Assembly (NCBI GenBank): GCA_040081075.1
Contig: JBEBHJ010000060.1
Coordinates: 1 to 23,992 of the forward strand
DNA: 23,992 nt
Reading direction: 5' to 3'
Origin: JANJUB01 sp040081075
Lineage (GTDB): Bacteria; Armatimonadota; Fimbriimonadia; Fimbriimonadales; Fimbriimonadaceae
Shown here: piece by piece, positions 1-7,156 of the stretch
How positions within the stretch are numbered: position 1 is the stretch's first letter
Layout: each line of letters opens with the position of its first letter
Notes under the pieces: generated by a model
What the model was told of the DNA's origin: nothing
Seen by the model: only the letters and a program-made list of their open reading frames with translations
The model's database searches: none
Program-made: the position numbers and the translations under genes

Positions 1-2
1 AT

Positions 3-140
3 ATTGGGATCCGAACTGAAATGACCGCTCCGAACCAGAACCAAGAACCGATTCGCGCGGCGGGCGCTCAGCTCCGCAAAGGAAAAGTGCCTTCACGATC
101 AAAAGAAGTGCTCCCGGAAGAAAGAAAAGCGTGCACTTAG
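3..140 (+). CDS. possible 3' end of a gene entering from the left edge (or a 39-aa ORF)
   Basis: One frame is open from the left edge to a TAG at 138-140. It would encode a basic, polar C-terminus ending in EERKACT. An internal ATG at 21 could instead start a 39-residue peptide, with no clear Shine-Dalgarno. No family is recognised. It may be the tail of a gene outside the window or chance. Confidence 0.25.
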   Translation: MGIRTEMTAPNQNQEPIRAAGAQLRKGKVPSRSKEVLPEERKACT

Positions 141-262
141 ATTCTTTCCTTCAGCACATAACAAAGAATAGTCTGCCCTTGGGTTTCTTACGGCTAAGCT
201 TGCCGAACCCCCTGGGCAACACTAGAGGGGCGGTATCGCGAACATAGAGAATCATGCAACAC
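141..262. other. intergenic stretch, nothing recognised
   Basis: The stretch lies between the possible left-edge gene and the stop of the minus-strand hypothetical. I see no convincing hairpin with a T-tract, no tRNA and no credible ORF. Confidence 0.4.
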
Positions 263-586
263 TTAGCCCGGCCAGCCTTCGAACACAAAAGCCGCCTTCT
301 GCAAACCCTCGATCAAGATCCCATACTCGGCATCCGTAAGATCGCCACGAGGCTCCGAGAGCGGTAACCCGGTGCAGCCATCCAGCACCAGAATCGAAAG
401 CGGCGGCCAGCCGTTTTTGGCGCAAATCTCATCGCGGATGTGGGCCAGAGCTTGATCAAGTAAATGCGCGGGATGACCGACAACTTTCCCCAACAACCCA
501 TAGGAAATCGTCTTTCCATCCTTTGCCGCCTGGGTGAGAATGGGCATGCAGCGAAGAGCAAGGAACTCCGTCCGGGTTTGGGCCAC
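263..586 (-). CDS. small conserved-type hypothetical protein (107 aa)
   Basis: The start is GTG at 584-586 with only a weak purine stretch (AAGAGA) upstream; the stop is TAA at 263-265. The protein has a core of the form 'TISYGLLGKVVGHPAHLLDQALAHI...GWPPLSILVLDGCTGLP'. From memory this resembles small bacterial proteins with a 'tYgeLa...hpr.lg.aL..I...c...gLPpLt.LVV...tGlPg' pattern. That pattern is superficially like the helical DNA-binding part of alkyltransferase-like proteins, but I see no PCHR active site. Function is unknown. Its pattern is protein-like and it is not a shadow of another gene. It stands alone on the minus strand, with plus-strand ORFs starting at 658. Confidence 0.6.
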   Translation of the reverse strand: MAQTRTEFLALRCMPILTQAAKDGKTISYGLLGKVVGHPAHLLDQALAHIRDEICAKNGWPPLSILVLDGCTGLPLSEPRGDLTDAEYGILIEGLQKAAFVFEGWPG

Positions 587-657
587 TCTCTTAGTGTAGC
601 GCCTATGCCGAGGGTATCCTTCGATCTTGAGAGAACAAAGACGGAGGGTTTCAAAAA

Positions 658-1056
658 TTGACCGGACTTGAGGTGGTGAGCCTGCTCAGCCTCGTCGTGA
701 GCACGGCTAAAGACGCTCGGCAACACCTGGCCGACCTCAAGCATCTATTCCGCGGGCGGGCATCGCGTAAGGCAGAATCGGCCGCCTTTGAGACTCTTCG
801 CGCCGAAGTAGACGACCTCGTGGAAAAGACCGAGGAACTTGCTGGCGCGCTTGAGCAGCTGGCTCTCATCACGAAAGCCTTGGCAGAATGGTCAGTTCAG
901 CCGTGGTGGAAGCGCGCATTCTCCAAGCCGTCTTCTACTTGCCCCGCCCCGACGTCCCGGCTCTTCCCGGCATCGGATCAGATGCGAATCGCTCGAAATG
1001 AAACCCCTAAATTCGGCTTGATTCGGCGGACCCCTTGCCCAAATTTGAGTGAGTAA
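658..1056 (+). CDS. hypothetical protein with amphipathic/coiled-coil N-terminal half (132 aa)
   Basis: The start is TTG at 658-660 and the stop is TAA at 1054-1056. Residues 1-25 begin with a hydrophobic segment (LEVVSLLSLVVS). Residues 25-80 are charged and heptad-like (AAFETLRAEVDDLVEKTEELAGALEQ), suggesting a coiled coil. From about residue 80 the composition changes to Pro/Arg/Ser-rich (WWKRAFSKPSSTCPAP), which looks less like a folded domain. The second half may therefore be out of frame, reflecting a frameshift near 890. An ATG at 890 in another frame opens a short, more protein-like reading (MVSSAVVEARILQAVFYLP) that soon stops. No family is recognised and the start is uncertain. Confidence 0.4.
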   Translation: MTGLEVVSLLSLVVSTAKDARQHLADLKHLFRGRASRKAESAAFETLRAEVDDLVEKTEELAGALEQLALITKALAEWSVQPWWKRAFSKPSSTCPAPTSRLFPASDQMRIARNETPKFGLIRRTPCPNLSE

Positions 1057-1138
1057 GATTACAGGCGACCAAGGACCAACATGGGAACCGAACGACTTAT
1101 ACCTTCGACGCGGACGCGTTACCGGGTCTAATCAAGAT

Positions 1139-1372
1139 ATGAGTGCTGACGAAGACCTTGGATTTTCTTACACCGTTGATGCTTCGGTTGATGTGCGAAT
1201 CTTTCGCCATTCGAAGTTCATAACGATCTTAAGAAAGCAACGAGCGGTTAACTTCCTTCGCGACGTGGAAGCTGGTTCAGATGCCGTATGCCAGCAGTTG
1301 ATGGCTCGCGTTACGGGGCACTACAAGCATGGCAATGAGCGGCTCTCAAAAGATCATCCTCGCAATCGCTGA
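1139..1372 (+). CDS. small hypothetical protein with 'LMARVTGHYKHGNER' C-terminus (77 aa)
   Basis: The frame opens at GTG 1049, giving 107 aa and overlapping the previous ORF by 8 bp. The protein-like part begins near ATG 1139 (MSADEDLGFSYT), chosen here as the likelier start; neither start has a strong Shine-Dalgarno. The core (DVRIFRHSKFITILRKQRAVNFLRDVE..QQLMARVTGHYKHGNE) matches my recollection of a widespread family of short uncharacterised bacterial proteins with the pattern 'vrI.r.gr.vttLrg..A..Fl..v...d..eaQqlMAr.TGnfkrGNer'. They have no known function. The end is TGA at 1370-1372. The zinc ribbon gene follows 45 bp downstream on the same strand. Confidence 0.55.
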   Translation: MSADEDLGFSYTVDASVDVRIFRHSKFITILRKQRAVNFLRDVEAGSDAVCQQLMARVTGHYKHGNERLSKDHPRNR

Positions 1373-1417
1373 GGGCAAGGATAGGTCCGGCTCGGTGGAA
1401 GAGATATACTTGGGGGG

Positions 1418-1645
1418 ATGGATCATCGTTTCTTTGCGTCTGAGATCACCCGGCTGGCGGGAGCTCAGCGTACTTGCCCGATTTGTAAACGTGGAACGAT
1501 GAGCAAAAGGGGGCCAGTGGTGGAAATGAGCCGTTCTCAACAGTTCGACCCGAACGCCCAGTCCGCAGCACCGACTTACGCCACCCTTGGTTGCGACTCC
1601 TGCCATTTCACCGAGTTCTACGAACTCACCGGGATAAAGGCCTAG
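1418..1645 (+). CDS. small zinc ribbon protein (75 aa)
   Basis: Two CxxC knuckles are visible, CPIC at about residues 20-23 and CDSC at about 59-62, the latter followed by HFTEFYEL. This is the layout of a single zinc ribbon of the 'CP.C..g.m.........C..Cgf.efY' type found in many small bacterial proteins. It probably binds one Zn2+; partners and role are unknown. The ATG at 1418 directly follows a run of six G, so the usual SD-to-start spacing is absent and the start is not certain. The stop is TAG at 1643-1645. The protein is soluble, with no signal peptide or membrane segment. It lies about 120 bp before the BTAD regulator. Confidence 0.6.
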   Translation: MDHRFFASEITRLAGAQRTCPICKRGTMSKRGPVVEMSRSQQFDPNAQSAAPTYATLGCDSCHFTEFYELTGIKA

Positions 1646-1697
1646 TTTCAGCCAAATCTCCGTCCAATTTCAACCACTTTAGGCGCACATTAAATCT

Positions 1698-1718
1698 TGT
1701 GACGTTTCTGTGACGTTT
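1698..1718 (+). promoter_or_regulatory. two direct repeats TGTGACGTTT with 11-bp periodicity; candidate SARP/BTAD operator
   Basis: TGTGACGTTT occurs at 1698-1707 and again at 1709-1718, separated by one C, so the period is 11 bp (one helical turn). SARP-family (BTAD) activators such as AfsR and ActII-ORF4 are known to bind heptamer direct repeats spaced 11 bp apart just upstream of the -10. Here the second repeat ends 8-9 bp before TTAATG/TAATGT (1727-1733), a weak -10 candidate. The next gene encodes a BTAD protein, so autoregulation is a reasonable inference. Confidence 0.5.
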
Positions 1719-1814
1719 GCCTTGCCTTAATGTTATGAAGGCGATTCTTGCACCAAATATTGTGCATTGAAGCCCATAATAGAATGCGTGAGTTCAAAGC
1801 AACCTGGAGCTGTT

Positions 1815-4712
1815 TTGGACGCCCAGTGGGGCGTCCGATTCTTTGGCGTTTTTCGCGCCGAGCTCGATGGCGAACTCGCAGCATTTCGAACTCGAAAAAC
1901 GGCCAGCTTGTTTGCTTACTTAGCCTTTCACGCGGGCGAACCGATTTCCAAAGACTTTCTGATCGAAACGTTTTGGCCCGACAACAACGCTTCTCAAGGC
2001 CGTCAGTCGCTTCGCATGGCGATCAGCTCGTTGCGCACGACCTTATCGGCTCCAGGTTGGGACCCGGATCATCGGCTTCTTTCGGACCGAGAGGTTGTTC
2101 AGCTTCGTCCCGATGGCATAAGCTCCGATGTTGCACACTTTCTGGCCAAAATCGAATCGGCTCGCAGTGCGGATCCCACCGAGAAGGTTCAACTTCTTCA
2201 AACGGGATTGGGGCTATGGTCAGGGCCATTTATGGAAGGGGCATCCGACCATTGGATCATGCCGCAGTCTCTCGAACTCGAAGAGCAATTTGCCAACGCG
2301 ATAACCGATCTCGTCAAATCCATGTGCGAGGCCGGGATCGCCGCCGAGGCGGCGGAGTGGGCCCGTCGTGGTCTTTCTCTCTTTCCAATGCGAGAGGACA
2401 TGCACGTGGCTTTGATGAGAGCCTACTCGGCAAGTGGCAACAACTCGTTGGTGTTGAAGCAGTTCGAAGAGCTCGAAACGATGCTCGAAGACCAATGGGG
2501 GGAATCCCCAGGTGAAGCGGCGATGAGTTTGGTGGATGCAATGCCCCAACGCGAACGTCCGAAAGTGATGATCTCGGATTCGCAATCAGGCGATTCGCTT
2601 CAACAGCGGCGGAGCTTCTTTGGTCGTGAACGCGAACTTGAAGAAGTGGCCGAGCTTATCGCGCCGAGCGTTGGGCCGAGATTGCTCAACTTGGTTGGGC
2701 TGGGTGGGAGTGGCAAGACGCGCCTCGCCCAGCGTCTAACGGAGCGGATTGCGCCGCAATATGAAGGGCGCGCGTGGTTTGTCTCCTTTGTTGGGGCGGA
2801 ATCGGGTGAGCAAGTTCGTAACGCCATCGCCGAGTTGTTTGGCGTGGCTCCCGATCAAAGTTTGGTCTCAAACGTCGCTTCAACAATCGATTTGCGGCCA
2901 ACACTGCTCGCCCTTGACAACCTTGAGCATCTGCTAAGCGATTGCTCAAAGTTGGTTGGCGACTTGATTGAAGGATGCCCAAGCCTCAAGATTCTGACGA
3001 CGAGTCGGGTTCCCTTGGGGTTGCCCGATGAACGGCTTTACCCAGTTCCTCCTTTTCCACTTCCAACCGATTATCGTAATATCGTAGCGCTTAGGGCCTC
3101 GCCAAGCGTTCAGTTGCTCACGGATGCCGCCCAAGTGGTTAGACCCGGGTTTGCAGTGACCTCGGCGAATGCGCAAAGCGTAATGCTGTTGGTGCGGAGG
3201 CTAGAAGGCGTTCCTCTTGCCATAGAGCTTGCGGCCGCGAAGTTGGGAACACTTACGCCTGCCCAAGTCATTGCTTCACTTTCACGCCGGATAGACCTCG
3301 AGACATCTCGTCCTATGGTCCGGCCCCAGCATCGGAGTTTGCGAACGGTCATTGAGTGGAGTTTGGCGTTGCTCGATGCCTCTGATCGGCGCGCATTTGC
3401 CATTCTTGGTGTATGTCGCGGGGGTTTCGACATCAACTTGGCCGAAGCCTTGCTTGGAAAGGAAACTGAAGTGATGGTCGAGCGGCTGTGCCGATGCTCG
3501 CTTGTCACATGGCGTGAATCGGCCGATGAAGTGCGATTTGCCATGCTCGAAACGGTTCGGGAGATGGCCGTGCAACTGCTGGACGAGGATACGAAACTGC
3601 ACGCGAACGCGACCACAAAACACTTCGAAACCATGCAAGAGTTGACGACTTCAGCGCTCCACACAACGGATCCAGCTGCATGGACGCGATCCATTGAGCG
3701 CGATGTTACGAATATCTTAGGCGCAATTGAAGCCGCGACCAACGGAATGGCTGATCCTAAGGACGCTTGGAAGCTTGTCATGCCGCTCTCACTGTACATC
3801 GAGCGCAAGGGGAGTCCACAACTGTGGGTTGGCCCGTTTGACGCACTGTTTGAAGCCACCCAAGGCAATCTCGATGCCGAGGAACTTGCCAAAGCCCACA
3901 TGTTGCTTGCGGAGACTAACTACGGGCTGCGCCTCATTCAAAGGACCCTGACCCACTATAAGTTGGCGCAGAAATTTGCCGATGAAACAGGGTTGGTGGA
4001 CCTGAGAATCGCGAGTCGAACAGATTCGGTGAGCGCCGCAATAACTATGGGAGCGTTTGAATACGCGGAATCAGCTTTGAATGATGCAATATCACTGTTG
4101 CCAGACTCAGGAGAGTCGCTGGCTCGGGCGAGCTGTCTGGTCAACCTTGCCTGGGTTGTTTTTGATCGAGGCAACGAAGAAGAATCAGAAGAACTGTTCA
4201 TACAGAGTTTGAAGTGCGCTACCGACGTGGGTGATCAATCGATGATTGGGGCGGCTTGCGTAGGATTGGGGTGTGCAATCGGTCACACCAGATACGACGA
4301 AGCGCAGCCTTATTTTGATCGAGCACACAAGTTGGCTGAAGCAGCTGAATCGCCTTCACGACTCGCTCACAACTTCTACTATCGCGCCCTCATCGACTTC
4401 CGACATAACGAGAATCAGCGCGCCCTTCAGAATCTAAGACGAAGTTATGCCACCTATGTGGGCTTTGGGGTTGCCTTGGGTCAGTCTTCGCTAACAATAG
4501 GAGGCAACATTTTTGCGGCTCTTGGACGTTGGCCCGAAGCGAAGCTTTGTTGGCAACGAGCCGAGAGGACGCGCGAGGCCAACCAAATGACAATGATTCC
4601 CTGCCTGGCCCGTGATTTCCAGAGAATGAGCACGCAGATGCCACCCGATTGCCCAATGCCAGAAATGCCCGCAAGCGACCAGGAGCTTTTTGATGTGCTC
4701 TTCCCGGCGTAA
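1815..4712 (+). CDS. AfsR/SARP-type transcriptional regulator: BTAD + NB-ARC ATPase + TPR
   Basis: The frame is open from TTG 1767 (981 aa). The TTG at 1815 (965 aa) is preferred because GGAG lies 5 nt upstream and the product then starts right before the usual N-terminal strand 'wgVRFFGvFRAELDG'. In 981-aa numbering, residues 20-110 fit an OmpR-like winged helix and 120-260 a bacterial transcriptional activation domain (HFLAKIE..LLQTGLGLWSGPFMEG..Fp.REDMHVALMRAY). A STAND/NB-ARC ATPase follows, with Walker A GLGGSGKT (311-318), Walker B LLALDN (380-385) and sensor-like ILTTSR. The C-terminal 300 or so residues are helical TPR-like repeats. The family integrates a signal through the ATPase/TPR part and activates transcription by binding direct repeats. 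The target here is unknown; the upstream repeats suggest autoregulation. It is a soluble cytoplasmic protein. Confidence 0.88.
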   Translation: MDAQWGVRFFGVFRAELDGELAAFRTRKTASLFAYLAFHAGEPISKDFLIETFWPDNNASQGRQSLRMAISSLRTTLSAPGWDPDHRLLSDREVVQLRPDGISSDVAHFLAKIESARSADPTEKVQLLQTGLGLWSGPFMEGASDHWIMPQSLELEEQFANAITDLVKSMCEAGIAAEAAEWARRGLSLFPMREDMHVALMRAYSASGNNSLVLKQFEELETMLEDQWGESPGEAAMSLVDAMPQRERPKVMISDSQSGDSLQQRRSFFGRERELEEVAELIAPSVGPRLLNLVGLGGSGKTRLAQRLTERIAPQYEGRAWFVSFVGAESGEQVRNAIAELFGVAPDQSLVSNVASTIDLRPTLLALDNLEHLLSDCSKLVGDLIEGCPSLKILTTSRVPLGLPDERLYPVPPFPLPTDYRNIVALRASPSVQLLTDAAQVVRPGFAVTSANAQSVMLLVRRLEGVPLAIELAAAKLGTLTPAQVIASLSRRIDLETSRPMVRPQHRSLRTVIEWSLALLDASDRRAFAILGVCRGGFDINLAEALLGKETEVMVERLCRCSLVTWRESADEVRFAMLETVREMAVQLLDEDTKLHANATTKHFETMQELTTSALHTTDPAAWTRSIERDVTNILGAIEAATNGMADPKDAWKLVMPLSLYIERKGSPQLWVGPFDALFEATQGNLDAEELAKAHMLLAETNYGLRLIQRTLTHYKLAQKFADETGLVDLRIASRTDSVSAAITMGAFEYAESALNDAISLLPDSGESLARASCLVNLAWVVFDRGNEEESEELFIQSLKCATDVGDQSMIGAACVGLGCAIGHTRYDEAQPYFDRAHKLAEAAESPSRLAHNFYYRALIDFRHNENQRALQNLRRSYATYVGFGVALGQSSLTIGGNIFAALGRWPEAKLCWQRAERTREANQMTMIPCLARDFQRMSTQMPPDCPMPEMPASDQELFDVLFPA
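1817..1836 (+). promoter_or_regulatory. perfect 8-bp hairpin at the start codon of the BTAD regulator
   Basis: GGACGCCC (1817-1824), AGTG loop, GGGCGTCC (1829-1836). The stem starts on the last base of the likely TTG start codon (1815-1817) and lies 7 nt after GGAG. In mRNA it would form a GC-rich stem-loop over the initiation region. It could limit translation initiation or be a protein-binding site; it could also be coincidental within codons for LDAQWGV. Confidence 0.4.
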
Positions 4713-4774
4713 CAGGGGACAACAAAATGCACGATGTAAGAGCATTCAAGGTGAATCGTGGACAAGTCTCAATT

Positions 4775-4966
4775 TCAGGCAGATGCGTCTGCCTTCACCG
4801 ATTTTGTCGGGAATTGTTCTGTGTAAGCCAGGGCCCAAGGTGCACCGGCCTTAGTAGCTTTTGATCTCCCAGCGTTGTGCCGAGCAAGTCTATCGGCTAA
4901 ATCTGCGCTATGACCAATGTAAAATCGGTCAGATTTGGGGCTCCACAAAATGTAAACCCAGAACAT
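4775..4966 (-). CDS. GIY-YIG nuclease-domain protein, C-terminally truncated (63 aa)
   Basis: Residues 1-53 match the start of single-domain GIY-YIG proteins (YhbQ/UPF0213-like): VYIL at 3-6, FYIG at 15-18, DLADRLARHN with the conserved Arg, then the usual YTEqFPTKS. Family members then continue 'EA..RE..IK..KSR' and reach about 80-100 aa; this ORF instead diverges (VKADASA) and stops at TGA 4775-4777. The metal-binding Glu of that helix is absent, so the product is probably inactive. No other frame downstream restores the motif. The divergence coincides with a 7-bp inverted repeat at 4777-4794. The ATG is 12 nt beyond the 3' end of tRNA-Ala on the same strand, so the two may be co-transcribed. 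Confidence 0.6.
   Translation of the reverse strand: MFWVYILWSPKSDRFYIGHSADLADRLARHNAGRSKATKAGAPWALAYTEQFPTKSVKADASA
4777..4794. repeat. inverted repeat AGGCAGA-TGCG-TCTGCCT
   Basis: A perfect 7-bp stem with a 4-nt loop lies at the very end of the truncated GIY-YIG ORF. On the minus strand it follows the tRNA/GIY-YIG reading direction, but no T-tract follows, so it is not a classical intrinsic terminator. It could be a transcript end, a site of past rearrangement or chance. Confidence 0.35.
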
Positions 4967-4978
4967 CGCAAACTATCG

Positions 4979-5054
4979 TGGTGGAGGATAGGGGACTCGA
5001 ACCCCTAACCCCCTGCTTGCAAAGCAGGTGCTCTCCCAATTGAGCTAATCCCCC
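4979..5054 (-). tRNA. tRNA-Ala (anticodon TGC), CCA encoded
   Basis: Read on the minus strand the gene folds as a cloverleaf. The acceptor is GGGGGAT paired with ATCCTCC (one G-U); the D-arm region is TTAGCTCAATTGGGAGAGCA. The anticodon stem is CCTGC/GCAGG around TTTGCAA, with anticodon TGC at 5019-5021, and the T-arm is AGGGG-TTCGAGT-CCCCT. The 3' end has discriminator A and an encoded CCA (4979-4981). Anticodon TGC reads GCN alanine codons. It stands alone as a tRNA here and is not next to rRNA. Confidence 0.95.
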
Positions 5055-5066
5055 ACGGGAGGATGT

Positions 5067-5072
5067 ATTGTA
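5067..5072 (-). promoter_or_regulatory. -10 element (TACAAT) for tRNA-Ala
   Basis: On the minus strand TACAAT lies 12 bp before the first tRNA base, which puts the transcription start a few nucleotides upstream of the tRNA. No good -35 hexamer is seen at 16-18 bp. Confidence 0.5.
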
Positions 5073-5120
5073 CCGCGTCTTTTCGAAAGTTTTGGGCCAA
5101 ACGGTCCGAGAGCGAAGCAC

Positions 5121-5411
5121 TCAAAGTAAGTTAGATTCAAAGATACGGATTTCTGAAGGGCGTTCTACAAGCGATTCCATTTTTGCGACAAACTCCAAAA
5201 ATGCAGGCTGCTGGAAGTGGAGATCAAGGGCGGCCTTGGACTCCCATTCCTCAACAAACACAAGCCTCGTGGCGTCGTCAGGGCTTTGAAAGAAATCATA
5301 CCGATCACATCCAGGCTCTAAAACCGAGAGGTGCCGAACCTCCGTGCAGGCGGCAATTCCAGCCGAAACTTGATCGGAACGAAGGTGAACATATGCGTGA
5401 AGGACAACCAT
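5121..5411 (-). CDS. antibiotic biosynthesis monooxygenase (ABM)-domain protein, YgiN-like (96 aa)
   Basis: The protein fits the ABM fold: an N-terminal strand (MVVLHAYVHLR), the helix-turn 'SAGIAACTEVRHLSVLEPGCDRYDFFQSPDDATRLVFVEEWESKAALDLHFQQPAFLEF', and a final strand (IRIFES). The E.W.s..al..H...p.f..f segment is the family's signature. Members act on quinones, haem or small aromatic compounds, or are of unknown role, usually as dimers. The length (about 95 aa) is typical. The ATG at 5409-5411 lies 18 nt after the stop of the VCBS gene. No clear Shine-Dalgarno is seen, which fits translation within a polycistronic message. Substrate unknown. Confidence 0.75.
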   Translation of the reverse strand: MVVLHAYVHLRSDQVSAGIAACTEVRHLSVLEPGCDRYDFFQSPDDATRLVFVEEWESKAALDLHFQQPAFLEFVAKMESLVERPSEIRIFESNLL

Positions 5412-5429
5412 AGGAGTGAGCTAGTATAT

Positions 5430-6824
5430 CTAGCTCTTGAACTTCACCGTTCTTATCTGGTTTGCAGGTATTTGCTTAAAGGAACTCTTCATGCTTGCCG
5501 ACCACAATATCTCAACATCAACTGGACCGGGCTCTTGGCCAAGCCCGAAGTGAAGCGTTAGATCGTTCTGGTTGCCCTCACCGGTTCCCGCTTCAACCTG
5601 TCGAATCAGCGTTAGGTTCTTCGTTTTTAGTTTGACTTGGGTACCGATCGCGGAACGGTTCAACTTTTTGCCATCTCCTTCCAATCTCACCTCAAACCAA
5701 TTAGAGCTGGCCGTTTGATTTACAAAGAGCTTGCCATTCGTTGCCAGGTCCAAATCTCCGTCGCGGTCGAAATCGGCCCAAGCCGCTTCGTAGGTTGCGC
5801 CTTGATCACCAAGCCCAACCAAACCATTCACGTCGCGAAAGTCGAACGAGCCGAAATTTTTGAACAAGACGGGGGCGTTCTTCTTACCAAACGATGCTGT
5901 CTCATACACGGTTGTGAAAAACAGGTCTAGCCGACCATCGTTATCGAAATCACCGGCGGCGGGACTCGCATAAGACTCCTGATATTGGATGCCGCACGTG
6001 CCCCTATCTTCAAACTTGTAGCTTCCCGCTTTTCCGAGGCTCCGATAGAAACGCGATTTGGGTTGATCACCGCGGGAATCCACGTGAGCGAAATTTCCTG
6101 CAAACAAGTCGAAATTGCCATCATTATCGAAATCTCCCCATGCCGCCCCAATAGAGTGTCCGCCGTCAAAACCACTTGACGTTGCAACTGCGTTGAGGGA
6201 AGGAGCGCTATCAGTGAACACCCCGTGACCATCGTTGATCCACAGGAGATTTGGTTGGAGACGGTAGTTAGAGACATACAGGTCTAAGTCTCCGTCGGCA
6301 TCAAAGTCACATGCGGTCACCCCTCTCGCTCGGTAGCGGGGATCGGACCACGTTAATTCGAACTTGGCATCGCCCTTATTGGTAAGGACAAAGCTTGGAT
6401 AAGTAATTTGCTTGTCCCAATCTTCAAATCCGCCAACATAGAGGTCGACTCTCCCATCGCCGTTGAAATCGCCCCAAACCGCGCCACGTGAAGCAGTAGG
6501 CGGCAGTGTGGGCAGCGCGGTTTCGGTGAAATCTTTTCCCTGGTTGTTGTGAAACAGCTTGAGCAGTGAAATGGAAAAAAGGTCGTTGTAACCGTCGTTA
6601 TCATAATCAGCGGCTATCACCGTCCCAACCTCAGCTTTTCGCTCGAACTTCTTGCCTGCAAGGTTCATCCAGACGGCACCGCCAGAGCAAAGGTCAGTCC
6701 AGCCATCGTTGTTAAGGTCAACCCAGCATGCGGCTGTGTTTGAGCGTGTCAGCCCGAGTTCGACGGTTTTGTCCAGGAATGTCGGTGGTTTTTGACCGAT
6801 AAGTGCGAGAGTCAGACTGAGCAT
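5430..6824 (-). CDS. exported FG-GAP/VCBS-repeat protein with C-terminal ASPIC/UnbV domain (464 aa)
   Basis: A short hydrophobic N-terminus (MLSLTLALIG) suggests export. At least seven calcium-loop motifs of the form DxDxDGxxDL follow, starting near residues 36, 73, 119, 173, 231, 292 and 351 (for example DFDADGDLDL). Each is preceded by a GAxWGDF-like strand, as in integrin-type beta-propellers. Residues 385-445 (NRSAIGTQVKLK..LIRQVEAGTGEGNQND..LHFGLG) are the ASPIC/UnbV signature. Such proteins are extracellular or cell-surface and bind Ca2+; their ligands are mostly unknown. The length is near that of single-propeller members. The start ATG is 32 nt after the small membrane protein gene. 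It is convergent with nothing and probably co-transcribed with its neighbours. Confidence 0.88.
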   Translation of the reverse strand: MLSLTLALIGQKPPTFLDKTVELGLTRSNTAACWVDLNNDGWTDLCSGGAVWMNLAGKKFERKAEVGTVIAADYDNDGYNDLFSISLLKLFHNNQGKDFTETALPTLPPTASRGAVWGDFNGDGRVDLYVGGFEDWDKQITYPSFVLTNKGDAKFELTWSDPRYRARGVTACDFDADGDLDLYVSNYRLQPNLLWINDGHGVFTDSAPSLNAVATSSGFDGGHSIGAAWGDFDNDGNFDLFAGNFAHVDSRGDQPKSRFYRSLGKAGSYKFEDRGTCGIQYQESYASPAAGDFDNDGRLDLFFTTVYETASFGKKNAPVLFKNFGSFDFRDVNGLVGLGDQGATYEAAWADFDRDGDLDLATNGKLFVNQTASSNWFEVRLEGDGKKLNRSAIGTQVKLKTKNLTLIRQVEAGTGEGNQNDLTLHFGLGQEPGPVDVEILWSASMKSSFKQIPANQIRTVKFKS

Positions 6825-6856
6825 GGATTAGTATGCAAGTTGTTTATTTGGTTTGG

Positions 6857-7150
6857 TCATAAACAGCCGTGGTGCAAAGCACATGTCAAACTGGCACCGA
6901 CCACAAATGACAATAGGCCGATAAGGGGTAGGTAACCAAGGGTCAGAAGCAACTTCGTGAGTGGATAGTGATCTGAATTCCAAATCAGTATCAGACCAAT
7001 CAAGATGGATCCGCCCCAAGCGATTACGCCAATCGTGTTTTTGCCACCTAAGTATGCCGAAAGCGCGGCACCAGCAAGGGGTGAAAGCAATGCAAACGCG
7101 AGGGAGAGAGCTTCCCTCATATCTCTGCCACCCTCTTGTTCGTTGTCCAT
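6857..7150 (-). CDS. small integral membrane protein (97 aa), function unknown
   Basis: After a charged N-terminus (MDNEQEGGRDMRE) there are three predicted membrane segments at about residues 14-34, 39-58 and 66-91. No family is recognised. Its ATG (7148-7150) is 6 nt after the stop of the nitroreductase gene, so the two are probably translated from one mRNA. A Met at residue 11 is an alternative start. Composition is typical of a real membrane protein and not of a shadow frame. Confidence 0.65.
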   Translation of the reverse strand: MDNEQEGGRDMREALSLAFALLSPLAGAALSAYLGGKNTIGVIAWGGSILIGLILIWNSDHYPLTKLLLTLGYLPLIGLLSFVVGASLTCALHHGCL

Positions 7151-7156
7151 TTTCGG

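Noticed and set aside
1012..1029. Short direct repeat GATTCGGC / GATTCGGC
   Set aside because: Only 8 bp, two copies close together, no associated gene or symmetry; likely chance.
2023..2585. Several minus-strand ORFs inside the BTAD gene
   Set aside because: They are shadows of the regulator in other frames, with composition unlike real proteins.
3110..3901. 263-aa minus-strand ORF inside the BTAD gene
   Set aside because: Long only because of codon bias on the opposite strand; Ser/Arg-rich with no motif, fully covered by a convincing gene.
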